64,000 nucleotides of DNA, from contig NC_089749.1 in NCBI RefSeq assembly GCF_040412425.1, forward strand, positions 12,957,662 through 13,021,661. Reading direction: 5' to 3'. A program made the position numbers and the translations under genes. Of the stretch, positions 37,669 to 51,000 are shown piece by piece. The stretch's first letter is position 1. Each line of letters begins with the position of its first letter. Below the pieces are notes generated by a model that saw only the letters and a list, made by a program, of their open reading frames with translations, was not told the DNA's origin and ran no database searches. The DNA comes from Macrobrachium rosenbergii (Eukaryota > Arthropoda > Malacostraca > Decapoda > Palaemonidae).

Positions 37669-40600
37669 TATTGCACTTTTGTCTTGAATATAAAGCACCC
37701 AGAATGCAATTCAAACCCAGAAAAAATATTCTAATATTGCAGTGGTAAAGCAGAGGACATAAAGTACATGGCTTTACTACCACCATCATTGTATATATAA
37801 GAAGCCCTACAAAAAATACTGTGCTTGCTGTGGTAATTACTGCATTGACACTGCAGCCAGTTGAGCTCAATAATAGTGATAAAAATAGTTATTAGAGGGT
37901 TACCATTACCTAAAAATATGGAGGGTTCAAGCACGGAAAATCTCACAACACTTAACAGTCAAAACCATTGTATAAAAAATTTACTTCAAATCAGTCACAA
38001 CATATCATTCCACAATCACAGACAGCAAAAATATACCATATGAATGAAGAATGAAAAATTGAAAATGAGAGAAAGATTTTTCACCTACATGGTGGCCTCA
38101 TCCAAAAGTTATGACAAAACTCTAAAAATGGTCTAACCTACACAAAAATTCATGAAAACTTTACGAAAAGAAGCCAACGACTGCCACATGAAGCTGAAAT
38201 ATCTTTGACCCCAACACCTGATTGTTATCCAAAAAAAGCAGCAACCACAGCATGTAAAGGTCACCAAAACCAGTCCATTTAAAAATACATCACAGACTCA
38301 GCTGAGAACTTCCACAAAGGAAGTGTTGTCCTGGAGTTCCTGCAAATCCTCCATGGTTTCCTTATCAGTCTTCAACAAGCAACACTATCCTTACAGGAAC
38401 TGAATCTGGCTCTCTTAAGTACCAAGGGTATGAGGAGGACTCCCAATGTCCATAGGATCCAGGTGGATGAGCCTCTAAAGTAGTCATACTCTTAGATGGC
38501 CGAGCTTGGCCCAAGAGGATGAGTCGGAGGGGGAAAGTCTCACTCAAGGACACAGCTGAAGAGGAGAAAATCAGGCAGCAGTGCAAATCATGGTTGCAGG
38601 CAGCAAGAATTAACCCTGCAGTGGGATAAGAACTAAAAAATCGAGGGGTAAAAAGGTCTTGTTTGGCTTGAGATGACCATGAAGAAGGCAGTAGCATGAC
38701 CATTTTCTATATGGAGGACTCAGAAAAACTTACGTTGTTTTGACCTCGAGAATGAAAGCAAGAGTTGCAACTATACCTGGGGAAGTAAGAATGCTTGCTT
38801 ACACAAGGATAGTGGTGGTCTGAATTCACAAAATGCCTGGCGACATGGTGCGGTGGTTTAGCATTGGTCTCGACTCAAGGTCTGGTTGAGGACGACTCCT
38901 CTTGACAGCACTGAGATACTTCAAAGATGGGTTACAAGGGAATCTGCTGAAACTGATGGCCAATATTCCACAGGGGCTGGGATGTTCAGAGGAGGAATAT
39001 CCTCCCAGTGATGGGAGGCAGCAATAGAGTGAACAGGAAAATCACAGACAGTTACTTAATGTCGAAGCTAACGATACAGTGGCAACTGCGACCACAGGAG
39101 CAGTTGAGGCCACAGGTAGGATCAAAGGCATGGGTGTACACAAGACCACATGTGGCAAGAATAGCAGGTCCCCAAGAAATGTCACAGAAACCAAAAGGCA
39201 ATGACAGAGAGACAGATAATAGGTGGCAGTACTGTGATGAAACGGGCGGCCAAGAGAACTGCAAGCAACTCAACCATGGGTGAATTATCAATTGCCAAAA
39301 GCTGTTACCAGAGCACTGAGGTTGCCCTCTACCTGTGAACTAATAATATATGCATGTGCTGATCACAGAACTCCAACAGGGGTGAAGGTATAGGACACAC
39401 AAATTCAAAGATCCACAGATCAAGGAGGTAGGCTTAGAGATGACAAAAATGCCTCCCCTGGATAACGGGGCAAACCTCCAGCGAAGGAGACTCATCAAGC
39501 AAAAAATGAAAAATCAAGACCAAAAAAGTTCCAGTGTTTCCTATTCTGGGAGCTCACAACACAACGAGGCACTGAGGATTACCAGGACGATTCAGAGGCA
39601 GCATTGTGTGAGGCCTTGAATATTTAAACCTTATAAGCTTGTCTCTGAGCATAAATATATAACCATACCCTGTAACTGTCTCATTATAAATACTGCCTAT
39701 CTGTTAAATTCCCTGACACAAACTCAGTCTGAATAGTACCTTTTCCCTTATTTCTTGGTCTCAGATTTCCCTAAGGCCCCTCCAAACAAAGTTTTATTCA
39801 CGCTATACAGTAGTGTGTATATCCTCTTCTCTGTACATTACTGCCTCTGGTCCCATATCTTCCTTTACAAGGAGGTTATATGGCTGACCACATATTTCTG
39901 CCAAACATTAACAGAGTTACAGTATTTTCTTTGGTAACTGACTGGCATTCACTATTTTAAAAGGGCCTGTCAAATAAATGTTCTCTTAAAACCTATTAAT
40001 TATCATGAAGAAATAGTAGTACAGTAAATGGTAGGATAATTACGATAGCAAACTAACCTATAGGGTTTCAATAACAGGCCCTCTCACAGATGTAGGGCAC
40101 AACATCAAGATAGAGGGAAGTTCAAACGTTCAAATGTGGGAGGGCTAATCAATAACCCCTTATGTCCAGAAATGGAAGTCACCCAGCTTTTATCAAGTGA
40201 ATGGTGGACTGAGAAGAGCAAGGAACAAAAAACAAAGTACTATCAATACTTAAAACATTTATATTCCTCATTAAGCTGGTGATAAAAATGCTTGTACTAG
40301 AAGCACAGATGAAAATCCTTTTGCGTTGAATTCTACATATCTAACCTCCAATGAAGTGAAATGGCAATGAGGAGGATGTACAATCAACAGCCAATGGAAA
40401 ATTTATATTTTGCAATTCAGCTGAGTGTCAGGACTTGGGAACCAATGAAACAGCACTGTACTACAGCTAAAAGTGAGTAACATAGGTCAGAATAATGTTG
40501 CTGTAAGACACCACAGGACACTGAGAAAGCTGAGCAGAGGGAAGAACAGGCACCCTCCAAGTCCCAAGGATGTACAAAAGCCCAGCCTAGAGACCTGGTA

Positions 40601-41590
40601 CCCCACCAGTTGCCTGTGTAGACTAGGTTGGTCATGTTACACATTACCCTGACCATTTCTCTTAAAGAAAATACACAAACAGAAAACCCAATACGTCGGA
40701 TATACTGTTTTTAGTTGCAAGATAACTGCCCCTTCAAAATCAGCAAATCCACTGCCTTTCACTCAAGATGAGCCTATCAGTGAGATTTGACGACAGGATC
40801 TGCAGACTGTCTTTAATGGATACAGACTAGTTCTAAGGCAACAGACACTGGAATACTGGTACCACACACTTGCTTTTAAACCATCACTAATCTGTGACTT
40901 TGGTCTTTTATTAAAGATTCATTAACCCCAGACAGAAGGACTCTACACCTAGATTAGGCTAAGAGGGTTAGGTTATGATGCATCTCAGATTCACTAGTTT
41001 CCTGTTGTCCCCATCCAAAAACCAAACTTTCCCACTTTGATCTCCCATCATTGTATTGTCTAGGAGGGGTCTGTGTCCTACCTGAGTACTGTACTTATGA
41101 CATAAAATACATAAGTTCATATACATCATACAAAAATATAGAAAAACTATTTTCTACATTTGCAACTGACTGTAGGTTTAAGGATAGCCTATGCCAACCC
41201 TGTACAATCTTAAGCAGCCTACATTCATACATGCAGTATAATTAGGTCAATAGTTGTTTAGAATTTAAAATAATTTAAAAAATTGATGATACTTCTATAG
41301 CATACGTATGCAAAAAAAACTTCATACCAGTAAATAAACAGCATATAATATATTACTGATAAGCATTGGCAATGTATAAGTTATAAAAAGCTTGTCACAT
41401 TCTCAGACACTATATTTAACTTATTTGCCTTTGTTAAAACAGCATGAAACTTAATTAACAGAATAAAAAAGTAAGTAGCCTATACGACATGCAGTTACAA
41501 TGTATTCAGCCTTTTCTCTCTGGACCTACCCACTTAAATTTTGATACTAGGATCCAATTTGGGTCTAATTAGCATATGTCTGACTGGTCC

Positions 41591-41773
41591 TGGTCGTTTC
41601 AGCCGTAAGTCATTTTGGCTGTAACATCCAAAACTACGTAAAAGGTTATGTTTATGGTATTTACCGTCATTATTTTATGTTTTACATACATCCCCAAGGG
41701 ACTGGTACTAAACACAGAGCCCATTTTGCACGTAAACTTGCTTACAGCCTAAATGACTTACGGCCGAAACGAC
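41591..41773. mobile_element. Palindromic MITE-like element
   Basis: Arms TCGTTTCAGCCGTAAGTCAT (41593 on) and ATGACTTACGGCCGAAACGA (41752-41771) are inverted copies. The match extends over about 32 bp per arm with 2-3 mismatches. The interior is about 117 bp and non-coding. No target duplication could be fixed. Confidence 0.65.
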
Positions 41774-43741
41774 CCGAACTCTGTGTGACTGGGTTTGTTG
41801 GGATCTGCTTGGGCCCAGTAGGGTCATTAAAAAACCCAATTCCATGTGAATAACAATGAAGTAAATGATGATTTTTGAAAACTCATAGAAGCACAAACCT
41901 AACATATGCACTACAATACCAAACTAAATTAGCCTATACATATAGTACATCAGTTGGCATAAGTCTAGCTATCTGGCTAACCATGTTTAAACAAAAGACC
42001 AGCATCAGCAGTTAATATATCTGTTCTCTAAATCACTTAAAAAATAAATAATGGTAATTTTGGCTTTTTTTCTAAATGCATACTGTGGGCAAGTAAATAT
42101 GTAGGCCTACTGTACCAGGGTATTGACAGATAAAAATATTAAAGTTTGTATCATTTTCAAAGTTCACTGCTATAGTTTTGAAGGTGCTGTGTTGCAGGTT
42201 CATGGGCATTGGATAGTGACAGGAATTCCCAGAAACTGCAATATTCATAGGTACTTTTTAAGCATTTTTGGATTTTGTATCTGAATGTTTTCTGACAGCA
42301 ATTCTAAAAGGGAACTTCTCCAGGTCAGCAACGGCTACCCTGTGTGTAAGTTTTGGTGGAGATTATATGTAATATCTTTTACATTACAGAAAATTATTCT
42401 TATAAAACTACTCTTTATCCATCTGGAAGTAATCCATTCCACTGACAAAAGTTTTACCACCTTACAATAAACATTTTCCTGAATATTACTGGTTATTTAT
42501 CAGGTCAGGACAAAAGGTGCCTCCCACCTTATGGGTGAAGAATATGCTGTATGAAATGTTACACGAGAGACTGGGATGTAACCCTTTCTAGTTAGGATCC
42601 AATGTGCAAGGTTAATTTTGATATGATTTTCTGTACTTCCCTTTTCACATTTTTGGTGTTCTAGATCACAATATCGACCCTCGGTCAGGTAAGAGCATGG
42701 CACCTTAGGCTAGATTATAAACCATACCTATAATTGGCACTGCAACATGTTTGTTCTCAATAAGGTATTAAATAATTAATTTTGACTAAGGGCATGACAA
42801 ATGTATTTTCCCAAAGGCTTACCCTCTTATTTATGCATTTTTTACCATTCCCGTTGAGTTAATTCACTCATTTTTGGTTCCCTAACGAAAAAAATTCTCC
42901 ACTGGGGTTCCAAGCCTAACAACCCTTTTTTTAAATCCTGCAGAGGTATAGAAGAACAATAATGGTCAGAAATACATGAAACACAGGATAACAAGCCTGT
43001 TAAAATATGGTTCACATTTTAGGCAAGGAATTAAAGTATTATGGTACTGTATTACCCTTGTATTTATGGAGACCAAGAACTTTTAGCCAAAGATCTTTAT
43101 GCCATATGGGAGCACATGCATAGTGAGGGGTCAGGGTTGCTATAGCCCTGGTGGGCATTTATGTAGTACGCATTTCAGAGGGAATGTGACCTAATCAGGG
43201 GTACCTAACGTTAACCTGACCTAACCTAGGGCATTCCTCCCTGGAACCCCAAGTTAGTCGCGACTCCTAAGTGTTAAATCTGAAAATTTCCTTTAGCATT
43301 CCAAACAATGAATACTAAAATATACAATAAACATAAAAAATAAAATAATAACTTCATTTCTTTACATTTAACTATCTGTAGTGATGGGGGACAAGAACTA
43401 AATTACTTGGCTAGCATAAGTTGCGTCAAGTGTTAACCTAACCGACCTTCAACAAACAATTTGAATTAACATAAAAATCAAATTGTTTTGCCCAAATCAA
43501 CTCTTCGATAACGTGAACAATTAAGAAAAACATTCATCACGTAAATAATGTACACGATAAAGAACACCGTTAAGGAGCCTTCAAATAAGATGGTCAAAAG
43601 TTGTACCTCTTTCCTAATTAAAACTAAAAATACAAAGTGTTTTAAGAAAAAATTACACTTACTTATTCTCTCGGTTTGGTAATTAATATGCAGATTGCAG
43701 TCTGATGCTTCTAAAGCCTTGACACAGTGTATATCACAATT

Positions 43742-43830
43742 CACAGACGAAGTTACCGGCTCCTGACGGCGTCGTCAGCGAAGTGGGTTCTCTCGCAGAA
43801 CTTTCCGCCGTAAGTCACCTTCTTAAGAAA
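43742..43830. promoter_or_regulatory. CpG-rich block, candidate bidirectional promoter
   Basis: In an AT-rich surrounding, this block contains about 8 CpG in 75 bp and a TGACG...CGTCA near-palindrome. A consensus donor GTAAGT lies at 43810 on the + strand and another (minus strand, 43662-43657) on the other side. No transcript evidence is possible here. Confidence 0.35.
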
Positions 43831-43988
43831 CTCAACTTAGGAATCATTAATTGTGATTCTGTTCGCGTGTTTTTTTTTTGTTCATTATAATCATTATAAT
43901 CACCAACATTGGTCTTTAAGTTATCCTTAATTAAGGTAATTGGAACGATATTGTTACTTAGTGTTTTAACCGCAGCTGCATCTTGTTA

Positions 43989-44114
<126 letters not shown>

Positions 44115-44592
44115 AAATATACGAGTGAGAGAGAGAGCGCTAAATTATTCCAGTTTTAACATGTAGACATTTTCACGGCTAATATCTGATAATAATTTAG
44201 CATTTGTATCACGTCTAGCCATATTTGAATTAGAAGGAGCTATGCAGTAGTAATAATAATGCATATACTGTCTGAAGGTAAGTTGCCGTATTTCACGGGA
44301 GTAAAACAAGCATGTCTACAAGGCATTCAAAGTAAGTTTTAGGTAGGGACTCGTAAAATTAAAGCGATAAATCCGGTAAAAGTATTAAAATCTACATTGA
44401 ATTCAATATTAAGATAGGTTTTCTAAAACTTTACATTTTATGTAGCGTATATTACATTTATTTTAAAATGAAACAGATAATTTTTTACTCATAAAAGAGA
44501 CACAATACTATAAATGGCTTATTTACCAGTTTTTCATCCGAGTCGCCGTCGCCTTCTACTGATAGTAGTCGAAATCAGCTGTTGAAGTAAAC

Positions 44593-44724
44593 ATGTCTGT
44601 TGCGAGGTTGACCAAAATCTCCTGCCGGAGTCTTCAGGCCCTCCCTGCGGCGTTCTCCAGCCGCTGCAGAAGTGTGCAGACGACCTCCGTCACGCTAAAT
44701 GACAGTCCAACTCATACGGGACAG
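44593..44724 (+). CDS. NDUFS6: NDUFS6 exon 1 (mitochondrial presequence)
   Basis: This exon has 44 codons, from ATG to the donor gtaata after ACACGGGACAG-like sequence coding THTGQ. The N-terminus is basic and hydroxylated, ending in the start of the conserved THTGQ block. The donor is followed by a 2,689 bp intron. Confidence 0.93.
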
Positions 44725-47700
44725 GTAATATTGCAGAGTCGGCTGAAATGACGGTAATTTTGGGACCAATGTCTTACCTAAGGCGAATTTATAATACCGT
44801 TACATTTTAACATTTCGCCCATTACGAGAGTCATGTATTTTTCTGACTTCATATTTCGTGTTTTATGAGTTTATTACAATCTTCCTTGATTCAAAGTAGC
44901 CCAGCCGTTTTTGTGGTTCCTCTGCCGGCCCCGTAGGCCACTTTAGGGGGTGATTTTTCGGAAGACTCCAGCCAGCCATTTTTGCATGAAAAACCGATGC
45001 GACTTCGGTAAGACCCCGATGATGCGCATGTAACAGTGTTCTAGGTCATGCATGGGCTAAACTGCAAGGTAAACAGTAGGAAGTATATGTGGTTTATGTG
45101 TAGCTTTTAATCAGTAGGCTATTAATTACAAAACTCGTCAGGTAAAACAAAATGTCGTAAGACCAGTTACAGGAATGCATCCTAAGGTATTTCACTTGAA
45201 GTACGCAACTCGATATTAGATTTTCGTATACTGTGCTCTTAAGTCTCCCTAATATGTTTAGGCTAATATGAAAATGTTTAGTTTCTGACGTATTTATTCT
45301 TTTGTTTATGTTTATGATATTTAAACATGGCACTCATGGAAAGTGTTGATTTGGTATTGGAGTAAATACCTGCCTAGGATGCCGGTCGACCTTTATACAG
45401 GGATGTATTCTAACCTAACCTAACGTAGGGTGATAGCCCTTAACAGGCCAAGAAAACTTTACCGTCCTGGACCCAACACCTAACCGAACCTTGGGCAGTG
45501 TACAGTAGATTAAAATCAATATGGTTGCAATCGAATTTAACCTAGGGTACCATTCCTTACCTGGCCCAGGGCTTTGCCCTTCCTGGACCCCCACTTAATA
45601 TAGGGCATTTTAAATTACAGTAAAATGATTGTCACCTAACAAATGTAGATCACCAGGTCCTTACTTACTATGTGGTTTCACTCCCAAAATGTTCAATAAA
45701 CCCTAACTTAATCAGTATCAGAACTTGTGGAAGTATCGACGGGATGTTACAATACATCCCTGTATTTCGTTTGTTTTGTGTATTCCTTATCCTAACACCT
45801 CGGTTTCCCACTGTGGTCCCCCAAAATTGTTGGATGTAAAGGAGGTCCAATATTTTTAACTCATTTGCTAAAGAATTGCAAATCAGAAATGTTCAAAACA
45901 CTAATAATAAGATTGTGCATGAAGCTTTGCAAAGCATCTGCAAGGCATTCTCCTGCTTCATTGAAACAAGCAGAGCTTAAGAAAAGTCTTATTAGATAAC
46001 AGCATTCATTGGTAAATATCTCAGTAACTGTAAATTTGCACTAGATTTTTGTATGCTTCCCATGGGAGGAGGCACTCATGTGCTTACTCTCCTTTTTCAC
46101 CCTCTCCTGTTGTTGAATTCATGTAGTTTGGCATCATTAGTTCATTTACAGGTAACAGGACTTCCATTTCCTTAGGGGGACGGAATGATCTCTCATTCAC
46201 TACATGGTAGACACTCCTCCAAGACAGTATTGGCTTTCCAGTTAAGTATTCTTCTGAGGGATTTGTTGCCATTGCACATGTCTCAAGAGTAGCCTTTGGG
46301 ATATTTCTCTTCCAGACATATTGTAGGAAGAAAGGGTGGTACAGTATCACGTCTTGACAGTCTTTGGATTCGACACAAGATATCCATCAATAATTCCCCA
46401 TTCACCAGCTTCAGCTCAACTTCAGTCAGAAGATTTGTTACAGTTCTTATTCTTCCCCTGGAAATGAAACATAGAATGACTGGAACTTCGTTCATGATGC
46501 TGATCCCCTGGCTTTTTTACCAAATCACAATGCTTACTGCTTTCTCACTTAGGTGCCAGCCTACTAGAAGGTGAGCTTGGCGCTTCTTCAGACCTTGTGT
46601 CCTTTGAGTCATCTATTTAGGTCTTTAGTAGGGAGAAGATGTCAGTTCTAAGTTGAATTTGGTTTTGAGGATAGTAACCTGACTTTGGCTTCCTCCCCCT
46701 TTTTTTTTTTTTTTTTTTTCCTAGTCCTCTTGGACAAGTTTTCTTCTTGTTTAAGGTTCATTGTTGGGCATAGGTGAAGAAAAAATGAATTGTATGCTGT
46801 GTTTCTTTCCCACCTTTGTGCCCTAAGTGCAGGTAGCCCAACTTGTTTTCTTGATGGTTGGTAGATGCAGGATGGCCACGCAACTTAGCATCTGTCTGTC
46901 CTCGCTTTAAGTTTTGGGTGTGGCATATAGAGTGCTATTATTCACCTTTGGATTATGATACTGCTACTTAATGACCTCATTCTCCAGTTTTCTAAATGGG
47001 AAAGACAGGGTTCCCTTTAACTTTCCTGGAGTATGGTTCATGTAATGAACAAAACCTTATAACAGGACCCGGTTATTCTCTTGCATTGGATGACACTTAA
47101 CTGCATGTAGTTAACTTTTTGTCAGTCTTAAGTGATGGGACCAATTATCATCAAAGGTGTGTCCAGATAAAAGACTTGGTTTGTATATCTAAGAAATAGT
47201 GAAACTATCCTGAATTTGCACTATTCTCTGGGGACTAGCCTTAAGGCAGAACAAGAGTAGGCACTAATAAAAATACCATTATTTTTTTTTTTAATAAAAA
47301 CCATATTTTTTATAATTAAAATTGGAATGGCTGTAATGAGGTAAAGATTTTTCTTCATGTGACTGCAGTTTGCATTTTAGGTATTTTCTAAATTTATATA
47401 TTGTATCCTACAGGCTTTTGATCCAAATGATAGCCGGAATGCGAGATTCGTAAGTACCCCAAGACAAACAAATGAGCGATGGGCCATAGACTTGATTCAG
47501 AAGTCCCTCCAAAGGGTGTTGATGCTCGTGTTGTTGCTTGTGATGGTGGTCCTGGTTCACTGGGTCATCCAAGAGTTTACATCAATTTGGTAAGTAGATT
47601 ATTTGTTTATTTATTTGTATACATTTTTGTACATCAAAAGCAAAAATCAAGCCTAATAGATTCTTGTGCAGTTTCATGATAAGAAAATGTTCCTTTAGAA

Positions 47701-48005
47701 TCTCTTTAGATCACAGTCTCAGGTTGAGACTGTGAACATATAACAAAATTATGTTTGATCACTACACCCAGTAACTAGTGTATTTTTTCAACAAAGCTTT
47801 GAAAGCGTAACTTCAGTAATCCAGTGCTGTACCTAATAATTGTTTTATAAGAAAAATTATCATTTTGACAGCTATTATCTGTTTACATCATGAGAAGACT
47901 GTTTTCCTTTTTCATATCGTTGTTGCTAATCTCTTTCAGGACCAGCCTGGCAACCACGGCTGTATTTACTGTGGATTACGATTTTACAAAAAGGACTCCC
48001 ACTAA
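44593..48005 (+). CDS. NDUFS6: NDUFS6, mitochondrial complex I 13 kDa zinc-binding subunit (complete, 3 exons)
   Basis: NDUFS6 is an accessory subunit of NADH:ubiquinone oxidoreductase. It binds one zinc ion at the N-module/Q-module interface in the matrix arm and is needed for late assembly. Exons are 44593-44724, 47414-47589 and 47940-48005, all GT-AG and phase 0. The total is 124 residues, the same as the human protein. Residues 1-35 are rich in Arg, Ser and Leu with no acidic residue ([15 protein letters not shown]...), as in a mitochondrial presequence. Then come [43 protein letters not shown] and CIYCGLRF. The zinc ligands Cys, His and Cys-x2-Cys are all present. Exon 2 contains a one-base frameshift (47500/47501), described separately. 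The first exon starts with ATG in context aaacATGT. AATAAA at 48188-48193 is a good polyA signal. Confidence 0.95.
44725..47413. other. NDUFS6 intron 1, 2.7 kb
   Basis: Mostly unique sequence. A minus-strand coding-like fragment lies at 46084-46495, and poly-T lies near 46695-46720. Confidence 0.8.
46084..46495 (-). pseudogene. Antisense broken ORF of unknown origin
   Basis: On the minus strand, [20 protein letters not shown] starts at 46495. It runs to LEEKYPKG, where the frame changes near 46300-46340 and continues [19 protein letters not shown] to [11 protein letters not shown] and a stop at 46084. Joined, it is about 135 residues of ordinary amino-acid composition, unlike the repeat ORFs nearby. 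I do not recognise the family. It could be a processed pseudogene or a transposon gene fragment inserted in the NDUFS6 intron. Confidence 0.35.
47414..47589 (+). CDS. NDUFS6: NDUFS6 exon 2 (frameshifted in this sequence)
   Basis: The acceptor is cctacag and the donor is gtaagt. The exon reads [12 protein letters not shown] and AIDLIQ through 47500. After that the conserved sequence ([26 protein letters not shown]) is in the frame one base earlier. Adding one base (CAG-GAA or CAG-AAA) between 47500 and 47501 joins them and makes the exon 59 codons, phase 0. Without it the frame reaches TAA across the donor. A gtaagt inside the exon at 47450 is not a splice site, because the sequence beyond it is conserved coding sequence. 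Confidence 0.93.
47940..48005 (+). CDS. NDUFS6: NDUFS6 exon 3 (CxxC zinc ligands, stop)
   Basis: The acceptor is ctctttcag. It encodes [20 protein letters not shown] and H, then TAA. The Cys-x2-Cys pair supplies the last two zinc ligands. Confidence 0.95.
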   Translation, partial: DQPGNHGCIYCGLRFYKKDSH

Positions 48006-51000
48006 TACTGTTTTGTTTTTGAACACTACTCTGTATAAATTATATATCTAGAACACCTTTTTTTGCAAGCAATAGTTATTTTTCAGGTATATTAGGAATT
48101 TGAAAATATGGAATTAATATGGAAGTCAGTTGACCTAAGTAATTCATTAGTATTTACCATACTATAATTTTGTAAATATAGTATATCAATAAATGTTCAA
48201 CGTCTGTGAGGAGTTTTATTTATAGCACTCTCTAAAAGGAACTACTGCATGCTAAAGACTACACAGATTTTGAGTTCGTAAGTATGATACTTGGAAAGAA
48301 CATAATCATTACTGTGATTTTAACAGGAAAATGGAAACCTTACTTACTTGATGATAAAGTCAGTAGAATTGTATTTGGCAATAATTGCTGTAGATTCAAA
48401 TTCCTCAAAATATCTTCTATAATACACCCAGAGTTCTTTTGCAAATGCAGATCTACCTTTATTTTATTTGTTCGATTAAAAGGGATCAAAGGAATTTTAT
48501 GAGGTGGACCATTAGTCACTTTAAAGGGGTGAGTCCAAAGAAACTGTTCTTAACCATTTGAAACTGATGACATCAACTGTAGAAAATTTATCATAAAGAT
48601 TTTGATGTTTGGTACCACTGGTATGTCAGGAGAGAGTGGGGGATGGTTTAACTCTATGCAGCTAGTAGCAGTTCATAGAGAACTCTTCACTAAATTAGTC
48701 CAAAATATAAAATCACAAAAACTTTAATATGCAATACTTGACATAAATAACAATGCATAATTTTGACTATTGTTTTATTTTTAATGTTTCAAGTAGTTAC
48801 TTGGCTTCAAATTGAGATTACTAATTTTATCATGTGAAAGAAATTTACAGCAAGCAATGAAAGAACGTTACTTCTAAGCTGATAACTAATAATCCAGAAT
48901 GAAGTGTGCTTTGCCAGGCATGTATTTGACCACCCAAAGATAACTATTGGTTAAGTAAGGGTAAAAGTGAATGTGAATCAAAGTAAAGTTGAAACTGGAA
49001 AGGTTGGTGGGAAGAAATGAAAAGAGCTGTTAAGTACTGTACACTGTAATGGATTATAGCTATAAAACAAGGTATTCAACTAAGAACCCATAGTGCTCAA
49101 TATAGTATGCCATGCAAGACGCACTAGGTGCTACTCAAAAGAGCATCCAAGGTACTGGTAGACAAATTTGGATTACAGATAGTTGCAAGGAATTGTTAGT
49201 GTTCATCTACTGCAGAGTATTGGTTCCAGTGAACTTATGCTTGTAAATGCCATTTCCATCCCAGATTGGTCTCTTGTTTTTGGTGCTGTTTGCTCTAAAG
49301 ATAATTCTTCATTTTATTTTGTATCCTGTATTGTAAACTTGTTTTGAAGAAATATCAAAAGTTTTTTCTTACTTTACTGACAGACTTGTTAACTGTATCT
49401 TCTTGTGGAATCAGTCCCCAGTGAGTGTTTTCTGTTTACAGAACTTGGCTGAAGAATGATTTTACCCAAAGTGTGTTTCTCATTGTCTTTAGAGGAGGAA
49501 AGTCCACTTAATTGGAAGTTAAAGTCAGTGTCCTACCATTTCTTTAGAGTGCTGAGAACCAAGAGTAGCTCTTGATTTGTAAATTGTATCTTTTGCCCAT
49601 AGAGTGTACTAGTACATGATTGTTTTAAATAGTTACCAAATCACTGAGTTGAAGTTCATAATACTATGCCTATGGAGGCTTCAGTGACCTCAGTTATCTA
49701 TACACTAAGGATGCTGAAATAGTATTCTAGATGCACTGACTGACAAACACTTGTAGGTAAGTTGTTAATGCAGGTATTAACTAATAACTTATTTGATGGC
49801 TGCAGATTCAGGTAATGGTAAAAATTTCAAGGTCACCTAGAATCTCAGAGGAGCAGAGGAACAGATGGTTATAGATGGTAACTACAGAGAAAGAATTCAA
49901 ACTGCAGTTCTTAGTGAAGTATGCCAGTCATTTTTTAGTGAATGACTGATGTTTGGTTAGGGAAAATGTAGTTATTAGTAATTTATCTGTGAAAGATGGC
50001 TGCAATATTGATTGGTAATGATGCTTTGAGCATAATTCTTACTTAACATCTCAGATGACACTGTTTAACCTTGATTAGGGACTTCAATAATAACATACAA
50101 GAGTGAAGCTGAATTACAGGGCCACCTGAAATAAGTGATTTAATAAAAGCTGCTGGAGAGCTGGGCATCCTTGAGTGTATCAGAATATGTGAAAATCTAG
50201 CAAAGTAAGAGATAGGACCAGAAAAGCTTGAAAGAGTATTAAAATAATTGGTGCATTTGTATTTAGTTTGTCCTCTTTATTTTGTCTAATTTCTTACTTA
50301 CATAAAATTTTAATCCTGTAGCTAATTCTCTTACCGTGGCTGGCTCTCTTCTATATTCATTTGCATGATAATAAAGGTATTTAGTAACTATTAATTGATG
50401 AATGAGCGGTAGACAGTTCCATATAGCAGTTCTGAACAGTTTGCCTGGCAATTTTTACTTTGTCTAAGATATACTAAGTTATTGTTACTAGAAAACTATA
50501 ACCTATTTGTGATACAAGGATCTCTGCATCACTTCACATTGTACCCAGAAGTGTTCAGGGCTAGATATGGAAGAAGTGTATGTCCAGGAAGTTCAAAGTA
50601 TAAGAAAGTATGAAGCAGACAGCTTAGTGTATGTTGGGGTCTAGATGCATTTTTTATGATATTTAAATATGTTTAAGATTGAAAATTTAATGTAAAGAGA
50701 AAGAAATTTATAGGAATAATGACTTTGTAGTTATAAGTGAAAAAATTAGTTATTTAAAATATGCAATATAATCAGTTACGTTTGTATTCCATATAGTGGA
50801 GGGGATCTTTTTAAAAACCATAGTCACCCATACATGCCTATCGTTTTCTTTAACTAGAGGAAAACAATACGGATATGCTGCCCTCTCGTGATGGAATCCT
50901 TCAACGAAAAGTAGTACGAGAAATTTTGAGAAAATTACCACTTGAAAATGTATATAGAGTGAATTAAACGTTAGATAACAGATTTAATAAAATTTCCTGA

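Noticed and set aside
38365..38703. 112-codon minus-strand ORF
   Set aside because: No recognisable domain, no splice or promoter context, and length compatible with chance in this relatively GC-rich stretch.
47450..47456. gtaagt inside NDUFS6 exon 2 as a splice donor
   Set aside because: The sequence after it ([18 protein letters not shown]) is conserved NDUFS6 coding sequence.
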